Positions 23,603 to 32,266 of a stretch of 64,000 bases of DNA are shown one piece after another. This DNA is from an uncultured Acidobacteriaceae bacterium (lineage in GTDB: Bacteria > Acidobacteriota > Terriglobia > Terriglobales > Acidobacteriaceae). A program made the position numbers and the translations under genes. The notes under the pieces are model-generated. The model saw nothing but the letters and a program-made list of their open reading frames with translations. It had not been told where the DNA came from and did no database searches. Numbering within the stretch: position 1 is the stretch's first letter; each line of letters begins with the position of its first letter. The stretch lies in NCBI GenBank assembly GCA_903911925.1, contig CAIWFH010000200.1, positions 1-64,000 on the forward strand. The letters run 5' to 3'.

Positions 23603-26470
23603 CTACTGCACTAGCAGGCTGACCGTGCCCGTCGCCGTCGTGGAACCCGAAATGCCGGTGATGGTAATCGTGTAGGCTCCGGCGGCAGTCCCTGCAGTTC
23701 CAGTGCCAGGCTGATTGCCGCTGCTTCCACCGCCGCAACTTGTCACGCCGCCCGACACCAGGACCAAAAGCGCCAGGACCCCCAGCATCGTCCGCCATCT
23801 GCGTCGTCTTGCCGGTATGCCCATGAGCAGGAGACAGGCCAGCGCCATGCCGCCAGTCTTGCGCCAGTCGGTCCCGGTTTTTGCAGGAACAGCTAAAGCC
23901 GCGCTTAAAGCGGCATGGGTATAGACCGTCAGAGTAGCGGTTTCCGCGGCAGGGCTGGATATATCGACCACGCCTGTGGAGCCGAGACTGAAGGAGGGCA
24001 GACTATGAGCACCGCTCGGGCTGCTGGTGATGGCCGGGCCCAGCGAAACCTTGCCGGTGAAGCCTCCAGTTGGAGTCACGGTGATGGTGGAAGTGTTCCC
24101 GGAACTCGCGCCTGCCTTAATGCTCAGCGCCGTGCCGCTGATAATGAATCCCGGCGCGATATTGATGGTAATTGAAGCTGACCCGCTTGACGCAGCGTTG
24201 TTGCTGTCGCCCGCATAGGCCGCGGAAATGGTGTGGGGCCCCAGGCCGAGCGAATTGATGCTGTAGGTGGCCACGCCGCCGCCGTTCAGCGTTTTGGCTA
24301 TACCGGCGCCGCCGTCTACGGTGAATGTGATGGCGCCGGTAGCAACGGCCGTGCCGGAGTTGGGAATGACGGCGGCGGAGAAACTGACGCTTGCGCCCTG
24401 GTGGGCAGTGGCCGGGCCGCCCACGCTTACCATTGTGCTGGTGAGCGCCGGAGCCACTTGGACCATGCGTGCCGCGGAGGCTGAAAGCCCGTTTGTGGCG
24501 TCTCCGTTAAAGACTGCTTCAAGCGTGTATGAACCGTCCGTCAGGTTGTTGGTAGTCAGGTTCGCAGTGCCGCCGGACAGCGATGCGGAGCCTAGCAGAA
24601 CGCCGTTGGAAAGGAAAGACACGGCGCCGGAGGGGTTTGCGCCGCCCGTAACCTGCGCCGTTAGGGAGACGGGCGACCGGCTGCGGAGTGTTCCGCCACC
24701 TACGGTCAGCGTGGTGGCTGTCTGCGTTTTGTTGTTGAAGACCGAGTCAAGGTAAGCGATGCGCAGTTGGAGCCAACTGGCAAAGGTCTGGACTTCGCCG
24801 TCGTAGGTGCCGACGGCCCCGGAGTTGGGCCAGACCTTAATGCCCAGCATGGGCCATCGCTGGTAGTTGTTGGCCTGCGATTGCTCAATGGTCTGCGCCT
24901 GCTGCTGGATGGAAGCAATCCACGCCGTAAACACGCCGTTGTTCTTCAGCGCGTTCCATTGCGTGGCAACGTCGGCTTTGAAGCCCGGATCGCGGAACCA
25001 CTGCTGGTACCAGGCCGACCCGACTTGCGCCCATGGCACGGTGGGATTGACGATTGCCGCGTAATTCACATTGCCAGCGCTGATGTCGAAATCCCACACC
25101 GGTCCCATATAGAGCAGCGCATTGCCCTTGTCTTTGTACATGTACGTGCTGCTAAAGAACACTCCGCCATCCACGTTGCCCATCACGTCATTGACGATGT
25201 AGAAGTTCACCGCCGAGGCTTCGTCGAAGTATTTGCGCCATCCCAGCGTGGGATCGGTGAAGTTTTCGGCGAACAGCGCCGTTTCCGCCGTATCGACGTA
25301 GTTGGTTATGTAGGCCGTCTGTTGCGGGATCTCGGCATCGGGGGTGAAATCCGGGTCTGCCAGCCCGATGGGCAGCCCCTGCGGTGTAAAGAAGACATAC
25401 GCTTCGGTCTCGTGCTGATCGAACTCCAGCAGGTAGCCGCCGCTGATGTCGTCGGTCACATCGGTTTCAGCCAGTTCGTTGATGTTTACGCGATGGCTGT
25501 CCACTTTGATCTGCTCAATAAGCTGGTAGTCGCCCTCGTACACGCCATTCAGGTAGAGCTCTACAAACAACGAATGCGAGGCCCACGGCATCAACGTGCT
25601 CTTGCCGCTGGGCGAGGGCGAGTTGGCAGGCGAACCCAGGTATCCGTTGCCGATGGGGATGGCATTGGCCAGCGCGGAAGCCGCCCAGTCGTGAATCAGC
25701 GTCTTGTCGTCGAAATTCGCAAGCAGGATGTAGCTCTTGCTCTTGTCGCAGACGGGCTTGGCCTTGCTTGTCACATAAGGGCAGCTCAGGCCCATTACGT
25801 TCAGCAGGTCGAGGCTGGTGTTCAGCTTCACGTGATAAGCAAGCTTGGGCATGTTCGTGGTGGAACTGCCGTGAAGGTGGAAGTCCGCCGTGTTGTCCGT
25901 ATTCGCGGCGCTCGGCAGGTAAGAGGTTTGCCCGTCGGCTGAAGTGATGGTGATGGTGCCGGGAATGTCGGTGACCTTGTCGTTAATCCCTACCCCGTTG
26001 GTATCGATGCGGACAACCGGCACGTTGACCGTGGTGGGTACAAAGGAGGGATTGGACATCGAAATCGTCAATTGCAGCGGCGACGTAGCCCGCACCGCTC
26101 CCGCCGCGGCAACTACCGTTACCTGTGCCGTCCAACTCGTTTCCCGGGTCGGGTAATCGGGATGAAAGCCTTCCTGCCCGGCGAACACGGTCGCGCTCAG
26201 GTTCAGGTTCCCTGAGGCGCCCGCCGTCAGCGTAAGCGGGGAAACGCTGATGCCCGATGGCAGCCCGGTGATCGTTACGCTGATTGGCCCCGTATAGTTG
26301 CTGTTCCCTACCGTGACGGCGAGCGGGAGATTCTGCTGGCCGGGATAAATCGTAAGTGCGGACGGCAACGGGGTGACCGTGAACGTCTGGCCAAAGGCGG
26401 CCGGGAAGAGAAAAAGCGGCAAAAGTACCCTGAGCAGGAGTGCTCTGGCCTTCGTCGAGTCGCGGTCCAT
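23603..26470 (-). CDS. CotH-kinase-family protein with Ig-like repeats and acidobacterial C-terminal membrane segment
   Basis: A 955-residue surface protein. After a signal peptide (LLLRVLLPLFLFPAAFG), residues about 28-130 are Ig-like. Residues about 165-560 form a CotH domain, a protein-kinase-like fold: DISGGYLLEFDQHETEAYVF, ASAVNFYIVNDVMGNVDGGV and MGPVWDFDISAGN, with the DFD of the last carrying the expected metal-binding aspartates. Two or three Ig-like (Big_3_5) units follow (VSLTAQVTGGANPSGAVSFL). Near the C-terminus come two hydrophobic stretches around GIPARRRRWRTM, then SCGGGSSG and a final beta segment AGAYTITITGISGS. CotH proteins act as Ser/Thr kinases in spore coats; the function in a Gram-negative surface protein is not known. 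A perfect TATAAT lies about 66 bases upstream of the ATG. Confidence 0.82.
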   Translation of the reverse strand: MDRDSTKARALLLRVLLPLFLFPAAFGQTFTVTPLPSALTIYPGQQNLPLAVTVGNSNYTGPISVTITGLPSGISVSPLTLTAGASGNLNLSATVFAGQEGFHPDYPTRETSWTAQVTVVAAAGAVRATSPLQLTISMSNPSFVPTTVNVPVVRIDTNGVGINDKVTDIPGTITITSADGQTSYLPSAANTDNTADFHLHGSSTTNMPKLAYHVKLNTSLDLLNVMGLSCPYVTSKAKPVCDKSKSYILLANFDDKTLIHDWAASALANAIPIGNGYLGSPANSPSPSGKSTLMPWASHSLFVELYLNGVYEGDYQLIEQIKVDSHRVNINELAETDVTDDISGGYLLEFDQHETEAYVFFTPQGLPIGLADPDFTPDAEIPQQTAYITNYVDTAETALFAENFTDPTLGWRKYFDEASAVNFYIVNDVMGNVDGGVFFSSTYMYKDKGNALLYMGPVWDFDISAGNVNYAAIVNPTVPWAQVGSAWYQQWFRDPGFKADVATQWNALKNNGVFTAWIASIQQQAQTIEQSQANNYQRWPMLGIKVWPNSGAVGTYDGEVQTFASWLQLRIAYLDSVFNNKTQTATTLTVGGGTLRSRSPVSLTAQVTGGANPSGAVSFLSNGVLLGSASLSGGTANLTTNNLTDGSYTLEAVFNGDATNGLSASAARMVQVAPALTSTMVSVGGPATAHQGASVSFSAAVIPNSGTAVATGAITFTVDGGAGIAKTLNGGGVATYSINSLGLGPHTISAAYAGDSNNAASSGSASITINIAPGFIISGTALSIKAGASSGNTSTITVTPTGGFTGKVSLGPAITSSPSGAHSLPSFSLGSTGVVDISSPAAETATLTVYTHAALSAALAVPAKTGTDWRKTGGMALACLLLMGIPARRRRWRTMLGVLALLVLVSGGVTSCGGGSSGNQPGTGTAGTAAGAYTITITGISGSTTATGTVSLLVQ

Positions 26471-26535
26471 GGTTCTCCTCGCGCCTGCAATTCGACCTCA
26501 GGAACTGCCGGCGATTCTGTCAGGGGATCGCAGCG

Positions 26536-26541
26536 ATTATA
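26536..26541 (-). promoter_or_regulatory. Candidate -10 element of the CotH gene
   Basis: TATAAT on the minus strand, 65 bases before the ATG at 26470. No good -35 hexamer was found at 16-18 bases, so the assignment rests on the perfect -10 match alone. Confidence 0.4.
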
Positions 26542-26722
26542 GGCCCGCGATCACAGAAAAGGCTGTGCATGGCGGTCCGCCAAGCTTCTCGCCTTAGCCC
26601 TTCCGGCCCGCTCAATGCCTCAACGCGGAATCAGGAATACAATCTCCCCCCTCTTATCTCAATTCAAAACGTCCCGGCCGCCATTTGGCGCATCTTGTAT
26701 GGAGGAAGGGAGGAGCTGACCC

Positions 26723-28078
26723 GTGGCCAACGTCACCAATCCGCTGCGTCGCCAACAACCCAGCGTCGTCATTGTCGGCGGGGGCTTTGCTGGGCTCAAC
26801 GCTGCCAAGGGCCTGGCCAAATTGCCGGTTCGAGTGACCGTGGTTGATCGCCGCAACCACAACATTTTTCAGCCTCTGCTTTACCAGGTGGCCCTGGCCG
26901 TGCTCTCGCCCGCAAACATCGCCCAGCCCATTCGCACCGTGCTCCGCCACCAGCGCAATACCCAGGTGCTGATGGATGAGGTGGTTGGCATTGACGTTGC
27001 CGGGCGCTGCGTGGCGCTTGCCTCGGGCGCGGGGCTTCTCTACGACTACCTGGTGCTGGCCACCGGCGCCACCCACTCGTATTTCGGCCACGATGACTGG
27101 GCGCCGTTTGCCCCGGCCCTGAAGACAATTGAAGACGCAATCGAGATTCGCCGCCGGGTTCTGCTGGCCTTTGAACTGGCCGAGCGGCAGATGGTAGAGC
27201 ACGGCTGGCATCCGCCGCTCAACTTCGTGGTGGTTGGCGGTGGTCCCACGGGGGTGGAACTGGCGGGAGCCATTGCAGACATTGCCCAACTCTACATGCG
27301 CCACGACTTTCGCCACATCGACCCCGCCAAGTCCCGCGTGATTTTGCTGGAGGCGTCGCAACAGGTGCTGGGAACCTATCCGAGGGACCTCTCGGCCAAG
27401 GCCCACCATGCGCTGGGAAGGCTGGGCGTTGAGGTGCGCGTGAACACGCAAGTCACCGGAATCGGCCCCGGCTGGGTGCAGACGGGCGACCAGCGCATCA
27501 ATGCCGTTGTGACGCTGTGGGCCGCCGGCGTTCAGGCTTCGCCGCTGGGCAGGATGCTGGGCGCACCCGTCGACAGGCGAGGCTGTGTGCTGGTAGACGA
27601 CCACCTTAACCCTCAGGGCCTGCCGAAGGTCTTCGTCCTGGGCGACCTGGCCCACCTTGAGCAGAACGGACATCAACTGCCCGGCGTAGCCCAGCCTGCC
27701 ATCCAGATGGGCCACCACGTGGCCAGGATGATTGCCGCGGACCTGGCCGGCCGCGATCGCCCCGCTTTCCGCTATTTTGACAAGGGCGACATGGCCACCA
27801 TCGGCCGCATGGATGCGGTAGCCAAGGTGGAATGGCCGTTTAAGGCGCACATCAGCGGCTTTCTGGCATGGATCACCTGGCTTACCATCCACATTTTCTT
27901 TCTGATCGGCTTCCGCAACCGCCTCTCGGTTTTTGCCGCATGGGTCTGGAACTACATCACCTTTACCCGCGGCGCGCGCCTCATCACCGGCGACCAGCGC
28001 CTTCCCGGCTGGCCGGACGAGGTGGCGCCAGGGCCGGCGAGGGCAGAAGAGGAAGCCCCCTCCAACCCGTTCAAGTAA
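26723..28078 (+). CDS. ndh: Type II NADH:quinone oxidoreductase (NDH-2-like)
   Basis: A 451-residue flavoprotein that passes electrons from NADH to the quinone pool without proton pumping. The first Rossmann motif is VVIVGGGFAGLNAAKGLAK (FAD), followed by NHNIFQPLLYQVALAVLSP, the typical NDH-2 substrate-loop sequence. The second nucleotide site is NFVVVGGGPTGVELAGAIAD (NADH). VFVLGDLAHLEQNG and VAQPAIQMGHHVARMI complete the FAD domain. The C-terminal region (FLAWITWLTIHIFFLIGFRN) is a hydrophobic amphipathic membrane anchor. The start is GTG at 26723, with GGAGGAAGGGAGGAG upstream. It is followed by serS at 13 bases, so they are likely co-transcribed. Family assignment is secure; quinone specificity unknown. 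Confidence 0.9.
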   Translation: MANVTNPLRRQQPSVVIVGGGFAGLNAAKGLAKLPVRVTVVDRRNHNIFQPLLYQVALAVLSPANIAQPIRTVLRHQRNTQVLMDEVVGIDVAGRCVALASGAGLLYDYLVLATGATHSYFGHDDWAPFAPALKTIEDAIEIRRRVLLAFELAERQMVEHGWHPPLNFVVVGGGPTGVELAGAIADIAQLYMRHDFRHIDPAKSRVILLEASQQVLGTYPRDLSAKAHHALGRLGVEVRVNTQVTGIGPGWVQTGDQRINAVVTLWAAGVQASPLGRMLGAPVDRRGCVLVDDHLNPQGLPKVFVLGDLAHLEQNGHQLPGVAQPAIQMGHHVARMIAADLAGRDRPAFRYFDKGDMATIGRMDAVAKVEWPFKAHISGFLAWITWLTIHIFFLIGFRNRLSVFAAWVWNYITFTRGARLITGDQRLPGWPDEVAPGPARAEEEAPSNPFK

Positions 28079-28090
28079 ACTGGTAACACT

Positions 28091-29425
28091 ATGCTCGACC
28101 TTGGATTTGTCAGGGGAAACCTAGAACTCGTTGAAGAGAAACTGCGTGCGCGCGGGGCCGACCCCGCTGCGCTGCTTGGCGACTTTCGCGCGCTCGACCA
28201 GAACCGGCGCGAGGCCATCACCACTTCAGAGCGCCTGAAGGCTCGCCGCAACGAGCTGAGCCAGCAGGTTGGCGCGCTCAAAAAGGCAGGGCAGGACGCC
28301 ACCGCGGTGATGGACGAGACCCGCGCCCTGAAAGAAGAGCTCGACAAACTGGACCAGACCGCAGCCTCGCTGGATGACCAACTGCGGCAGGTTCTTGCCG
28401 GCATTCCCAACCTGACCCGCGACGAGGTGCCCGCCGGACTGTCAGAAACCGACAATCTGACCGTCAAGACCTGGGGCGAAAAGCCCGTGCTCGCTTTCGA
28501 ACCCAAGCCGCATTGGGAAGTGGGCGAAGCGCTGGGGATTCTGGATTTTGAACGCGCGGCAAAGATCAGCGGGGCGCGGTTTGTGGTCTATATGGGCGCA
28601 GGCGCGCGGCTTGAGCGGGCCATTATCAGCTTCATGCTCGACCTGCACACCCAAAAGCACGGCTACAGAGAGGTGCTGCCGCCCTTCATGGTCAATAGCA
28701 AGAGCCTCTTTGGCACCGGGCAGTTGCCCAAGTTTGCCGAGGACCTGTTCCGCTGCTCCGACGCCGACGTTGAAGCGGTTGGGCGGGGCGAATTCAAAGA
28801 CAACGACCACTGGCTCATACCCACCGCCGAAGTTCCGGTCACCAATCTATACCGCGACGAGATTCTCGACGAGGCTCGCCTGCCCATTTGCCTGACGGCG
28901 TACACGCCCTGCTTCCGCGCCGAGGCCGGCGCAGCAGGCAAGGACACCCGCGGCATTATCCGGCAGCACCAGTTCCAAAAAGTGGAATTGGTGAAGTTTG
29001 CCCGGCCTGAGGAATCTGACCTGGAGCACGAAAAGCTGACCCGCGACGCCGAAGAGATTCTGGAAACTCTGAAGCTGCCCTACCGGAGAGTTCTTTTGTG
29101 CACGGGCGACACCGGCTTCTCGTCGGCAAAGACGTTTGACCTTGAAGTGTGGCTGCCGGGCCAGGGACTTTACCGCGAAATCTCCTCCTGCTCAAACTTC
29201 GAGGCCTTCCAGGCGCGGCGGGCCAACATCCGCTACCGGCCGACCGGGGCTGCGGGCAAGGGTAAAATTGAGTTTGTGCATACATTGAACGGAAGCGGAC
29301 TGGCCGTGGGCCGCACCTGGCTGGCCATTATTGAGAATTACCAGCAGGCTGACGGCTCGGTGCTGATTCCCGAGGCTCTTCGTCCTTACATGGGCGGGCT
29401 GGAGCGGATTGTGAAGGAGTCCTGA
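28091..29425 (+). CDS. serS: Seryl-tRNA synthetase
   Basis: Charges tRNA-Ser with serine; class II synthetase. At 444 residues it is standard length. Residues about 1-105 form the antiparallel coiled-coil arm that grips the long variable arm of tRNA-Ser (MLDLGFVRGNLELVEEKLRA, then QNRREAITTSERLKARRNEL). Motif 2 is in TPCFRAEAGAAGKDTRGIIRQHQF and motif 3 in GSGLAVGRTWLAIIENYQQ, shown here by positions around residues 275-300 and 400-420. The ATG follows the NDH-2 stop after 12 bases without a clear Shine-Dalgarno; a TAAACT word 10 bases before the ATG could be a -10 for a near-leaderless transcript. The stop overlaps the next start (TGATG). Confidence 0.97.
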   Translation: MLDLGFVRGNLELVEEKLRARGADPAALLGDFRALDQNRREAITTSERLKARRNELSQQVGALKKAGQDATAVMDETRALKEELDKLDQTAASLDDQLRQVLAGIPNLTRDEVPAGLSETDNLTVKTWGEKPVLAFEPKPHWEVGEALGILDFERAAKISGARFVVYMGAGARLERAIISFMLDLHTQKHGYREVLPPFMVNSKSLFGTGQLPKFAEDLFRCSDADVEAVGRGEFKDNDHWLIPTAEVPVTNLYRDEILDEARLPICLTAYTPCFRAEAGAAGKDTRGIIRQHQFQKVELVKFARPEESDLEHEKLTRDAEEILETLKLPYRRVLLCTGDTGFSSAKTFDLEVWLPGQGLYREISSCSNFEAFQARRANIRYRPTGAAGKGKIEFVHTLNGSGLAVGRTWLAIIENYQQADGSVLIPEALRPYMGGLERIVKES

Positions 29426-29844
29426 TGGAGTCTTCGAGCGAGATTGTGCCTGAAGCGCAGGCGCGCCGCAACTTCAAGCAGCTTTTGAAGAGCTATTTTT
29501 ATTGGACATATCCGCGCGGCTGCTTTCACTACGACGTGATGGTGACGCTGATTCTGCTGTTCATCTTTGTGACGCCACACCTGTGGAACTACGGCGAAAA
29601 GGCCTCGGCCTTCTCCGGGCCTTCGCGTCCCATCCAGGTCATCGGCGACGGCGAACGCGGACTGGTGATCAGCGTGCAGGATGCCGACGCCAATGTGCCC
29701 TTCGGCGCGCCGGATTCAGTGGTAAAGAAGGCGCTGAGAAAAGCCATTGAACCTGTCACCGGCGACGCAGTCTCAGTCAAGCACTGGGAGACCTTCACCG
29801 ACGCCCAGGGAAACCTGGTGTGGAAGGTGTGGGCACACCGGTAG
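29425..29844 (+). CDS. Small single-span membrane protein of unknown function
   Basis: A 139-residue protein, translationally coupled to serS by a TGATG overlap. A cytosolic N-terminus with Arg/Lys-rich residues (ARRNFKQLLKSYFYWTYPRG) is followed by one membrane segment (VMVTLILLFIFVTPHLW, residues about 39-56) and a soluble domain of about 80 residues (IQVIGDGERGLVISVQDADA and the C-terminal WETFTDAQGNLVWKVWAHR). No family was recognised. Position between serS and the LolA-like gene suggests a role in the envelope. I am sure it is a real gene because of the coupling and coding pattern, but not of its function. Confidence 0.65.
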   Translation: MESSSEIVPEAQARRNFKQLLKSYFYWTYPRGCFHYDVMVTLILLFIFVTPHLWNYGEKASAFSGPSRPIQVIGDGERGLVISVQDADANVPFGAPDSVVKKALRKAIEPVTGDAVSVKHWETFTDAQGNLVWKVWAHR

Positions 29845-29902
29845 GCATTCCCGTGAACTGCACGCCCGCCCCGCTCGTACGTCTAACTAGATAAGGAAAA
29901 CT

Positions 29903-30598
29903 ATGCATACAGGAAGAAGACTAGTGTTTGCGGCATTGATCGGATTGGCTTTCTTGCCGGGCCGGGCATTGCTTGCCGCCGAAAACCTGCAAAAAGTGCT
30001 GCAGCAACTGGATGTGGCCGCAGCCAACTTTCACTCCACCACCGCGGACTTCGAGTTTGACTCGATTCAAACCGACCCCGTTCCCGACAAGGACGTGCAA
30101 AAGGGAGTGGTGTACTACGAGCGCAGCGGCAACGCGTTCCAGATGGGCGTTCACATTCGCGAGGTTAACGGGAAGGTAGTGCCCAAGGTTTTGACCATCT
30201 CCCACGGCATCTCGAGGCTCTTCGAGAAGATGGTCAACCAGGTGACGACATTTACCAAGGCCGGCAAGTATGAGGGCTACCTGGTGCTTGGCTTCGGCGC
30301 CAGCGGCAAGGAACTCGCGGATAAGTGGTATATCAAGTACCTGGGATCTGAAGAGATAGATGGAGTGAAGACCGAGAAACTTGAACTGGTAGCCAAAGAC
30401 CCCGCTGTTCTGAAGATCTTGCCCAAGGTAGATGTCTGGGTGGATACCGCGCGCGGCGTGAGCCTGAAGCAGGTTTTTGACGAGGGTCAGGGCCAGACCC
30501 GCACCTGCCATTACTACAACATCAAGACCAACCAGCCGCTGCCGGCCTACGCCTTCGCAATCAAGACCGACGCCAAGACGCAGTTCATCAACCGGTAA
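29903..30598 (+). CDS. LolA-like outer-membrane lipoprotein-sorting protein
   Basis: A 231-residue periplasmic protein with signal peptide (VFAALIGLAFLPGRALLA). The fold of the LolA/LolB/YbaP superfamily is suggested by LQKVLQQLDVAAANFHSTTADFEF followed by a series of beta strands (VVYYERSGNAFQMGVHIREV) and LEKMVNQVTTFTKAGKYEGYL; the second half (GVKTEKLELVAKDPAVLKIL, then VDVWVDTARGVSLKQVFDEG) is characteristic of the DUF4292/outer-membrane-lipoprotein-sorting group. Motifs above 20 residues are shortened here. It is downstream of the serS group by 59 bases, with a GGAAAAC region before the ATG. It may carry lipoproteins or lipids across the periplasm; partner unknown. Confidence 0.75.
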   Translation: MHTGRRLVFAALIGLAFLPGRALLAAENLQKVLQQLDVAAANFHSTTADFEFDSIQTDPVPDKDVQKGVVYYERSGNAFQMGVHIREVNGKVVPKVLTISHGISRLFEKMVNQVTTFTKAGKYEGYLVLGFGASGKELADKWYIKYLGSEEIDGVKTEKLELVAKDPAVLKILPKVDVWVDTARGVSLKQVFDEGQGQTRTCHYYNIKTNQPLPAYAFAIKTDAKTQFINR

Positions 30599-30635
30599 CA
30601 ACTCTCACTTCCTCTTTGTCCTCGTCACATGCGCT

Positions 30636-30676
30636 GGGTGCCCCATCCTTTCGACGTCTTTTGTCGAAAGGGTGGG
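30636..30676. repeat. GGGGCACC-flanked hairpin (copy d, inverted)
   Basis: GGGTGCCCCAT followed by a perfect 9-bp stem CCTTTCGAC / GTCGAAAGG (30647-30671) with a 7-nt loop. It lies between two convergent genes (LolA-like and GT39-like), so it may act as a bidirectional transcription stop. Confidence 0.65.
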
Positions 30677-30729
30677 ATTCCGCGAATCCCAATAGGCCTC
30701 TCTTCTTTAGCCACAGCGACCTGTGTTCG

Positions 30730-32199
30730 TTACCCCGCCAGCCGCCTTCCCAGCTTCCCTATCTTCACCATCCCCCACCAAAGCCCGATCCCGCCCAGCG
30801 CAAAAAGCATCGGGAAGCACTCGATGGTGTAGCGTGCCTCGGGGGCGGCAACGCTGAGCAGCATGGCGCTGCGCAGCAGCAGGTAAGCCAGCATCGCGCC
30901 CCACATGCGCGGTCGGAGCCACAGACCGGCCACCGCCAGCAGCAGGTAGAGCGCGTTGAGGCCCACCAAAGCCCAACTGATGACAGTTTCCTGGTGATGG
31001 TTCTCATACGCCCACCAGTCCAGATCGATGGGCAGATTTTCAACGCGCGGCCGCAGCCACATGTCGGCCACCCTTCCCAGCGGCAGACCCACGTAATAGC
31101 GCACGGGATGCGCGGCAATCCGCTCCGAAGCCAGCCGTCCAAAGCGGTCGTCGATTGCGAGCGTCAGCAATTGCCCGCTTGAGTCGTAGTCCGCCGCCAG
31201 CGCCTTGGTGGCAGCGTATTGCGCAGGCGAGTCGAATGCCCGGGGCGGCAGTTTGCTTATATCCAACGGGCCCTGGGGAACGTTCCAGTAGACATCGTAG
31301 GTGGAATTGAAATCCAGGCACCATGTCTTTACCCAGCGCTCCCAGCCGGGGTGGGTGTCCTCGCCGGGGTCGGCTGCCATGCGCGGCGCCAGCGGTTCAA
31401 AGACGTGAAAGACCTGCCAGTTTCTCCAGGTCCAAACCGCAAACGGAGCCAGCGCCAGCAGTAGGCAAACCAGCGCGACGCGCGTCGTATTCGGGGCTTT
31501 GTGGGCGGCAGTTGCGTTGTCGCGCCCCAGCTTCCCTTCCCTGCGCCTGAGCCCTATCACCAGCGCCGGGGCCAGCGCCAAGGCAATCAATGCGCCGTCA
31601 GGCCGCAGCATGGCCGCAAACGTAACCGCAAACGTGAACCAGAGGGCGCCGGACCAGCGCGGCTGGTCTTTGAGCCAGGCCGCCGACCACAGCGCCAGGG
31701 CCAGGCAATAGAGCGTAGGCGCTTCGGTCAGCGGTTCCGCGGCATAGATGGCGGTGAAGGGGCACAATGCGGCCAGCCAGAGCGTACATTGCGCTGCGCC
31801 GGTCTTGAGCGCCTGCGGGGCAATCAAGCGCACAAACCCGGCCAGCAAAAGGCAGCCGGACAGGTCCATCGCAATTTGCAGCCAGGGTGCCGAGGCGTAG
31901 TTTTCGATGCCGAAGACATGGAAACAAGCGGCCAGAAACAGCGGGTAGCCCGGTAGGCGGATCAGCGTGGGACTTAGATTTCCCGCCGTCTGCCCAAAAG
32001 CGTACTGCCCGTGCGTCAGCAGATTCTTGGCCAGTTCCCCGTAAACCAGTGAATCGCCGTTGACTGCAAAGAAGTTGTTCAGCATCCACAGGCGCAGCGC
32101 CAGCCCAGCCCCCAGGGCCAGAGTGACAGAGAGAACGACCATCAACCAGCCAACGGTCGTGCTGCGGCGGTCGAATTGACTCCACTGTGCGTCTTCCAT
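30730..32199 (-). CDS. Membrane glycosyltransferase, GT39/ArnT-like (GT-C fold)
   Basis: A 489-residue polytopic membrane protein with about 10-12 hydrophobic segments (first at residues about 18-35, WLMVVLSVTLALGAGLALRL). The early periplasmic loop NNFFAVNGDSLVYGELAKNL carries an acidic residue where GT-C enzymes keep the catalytic Asp/Glu, and LIRLPGYPLFLAACFHVFG resembles the family RPPLYP motif. It probably transfers a sugar from a polyprenyl-phosphate donor to an envelope acceptor in the periplasm. The acceptor cannot be read from the sequence. It is divergent from the GH18-NodB-GT2 gene by 67 bases, so the two could share a regulatory region and belong to one envelope polysaccharide function. 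Confidence 0.75.
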   Translation of the reverse strand: MEDAQWSQFDRRSTTVGWLMVVLSVTLALGAGLALRLWMLNNFFAVNGDSLVYGELAKNLLTHGQYAFGQTAGNLSPTLIRLPGYPLFLAACFHVFGIENYASAPWLQIAMDLSGCLLLAGFVRLIAPQALKTGAAQCTLWLAALCPFTAIYAAEPLTEAPTLYCLALALWSAAWLKDQPRWSGALWFTFAVTFAAMLRPDGALIALALAPALVIGLRRREGKLGRDNATAAHKAPNTTRVALVCLLLALAPFAVWTWRNWQVFHVFEPLAPRMAADPGEDTHPGWERWVKTWCLDFNSTYDVYWNVPQGPLDISKLPPRAFDSPAQYAATKALAADYDSSGQLLTLAIDDRFGRLASERIAAHPVRYYVGLPLGRVADMWLRPRVENLPIDLDWWAYENHHQETVISWALVGLNALYLLLAVAGLWLRPRMWGAMLAYLLLRSAMLLSVAAPEARYTIECFPMLFALGGIGLWWGMVKIGKLGRRLAG

Positions 32200-32266
32200 A
32201 CGATGCGTACTGTACAGGGTAGCCCGTTTTCAGCGTCGATCCCAAGTAGAATAGACAAGACCGCAT

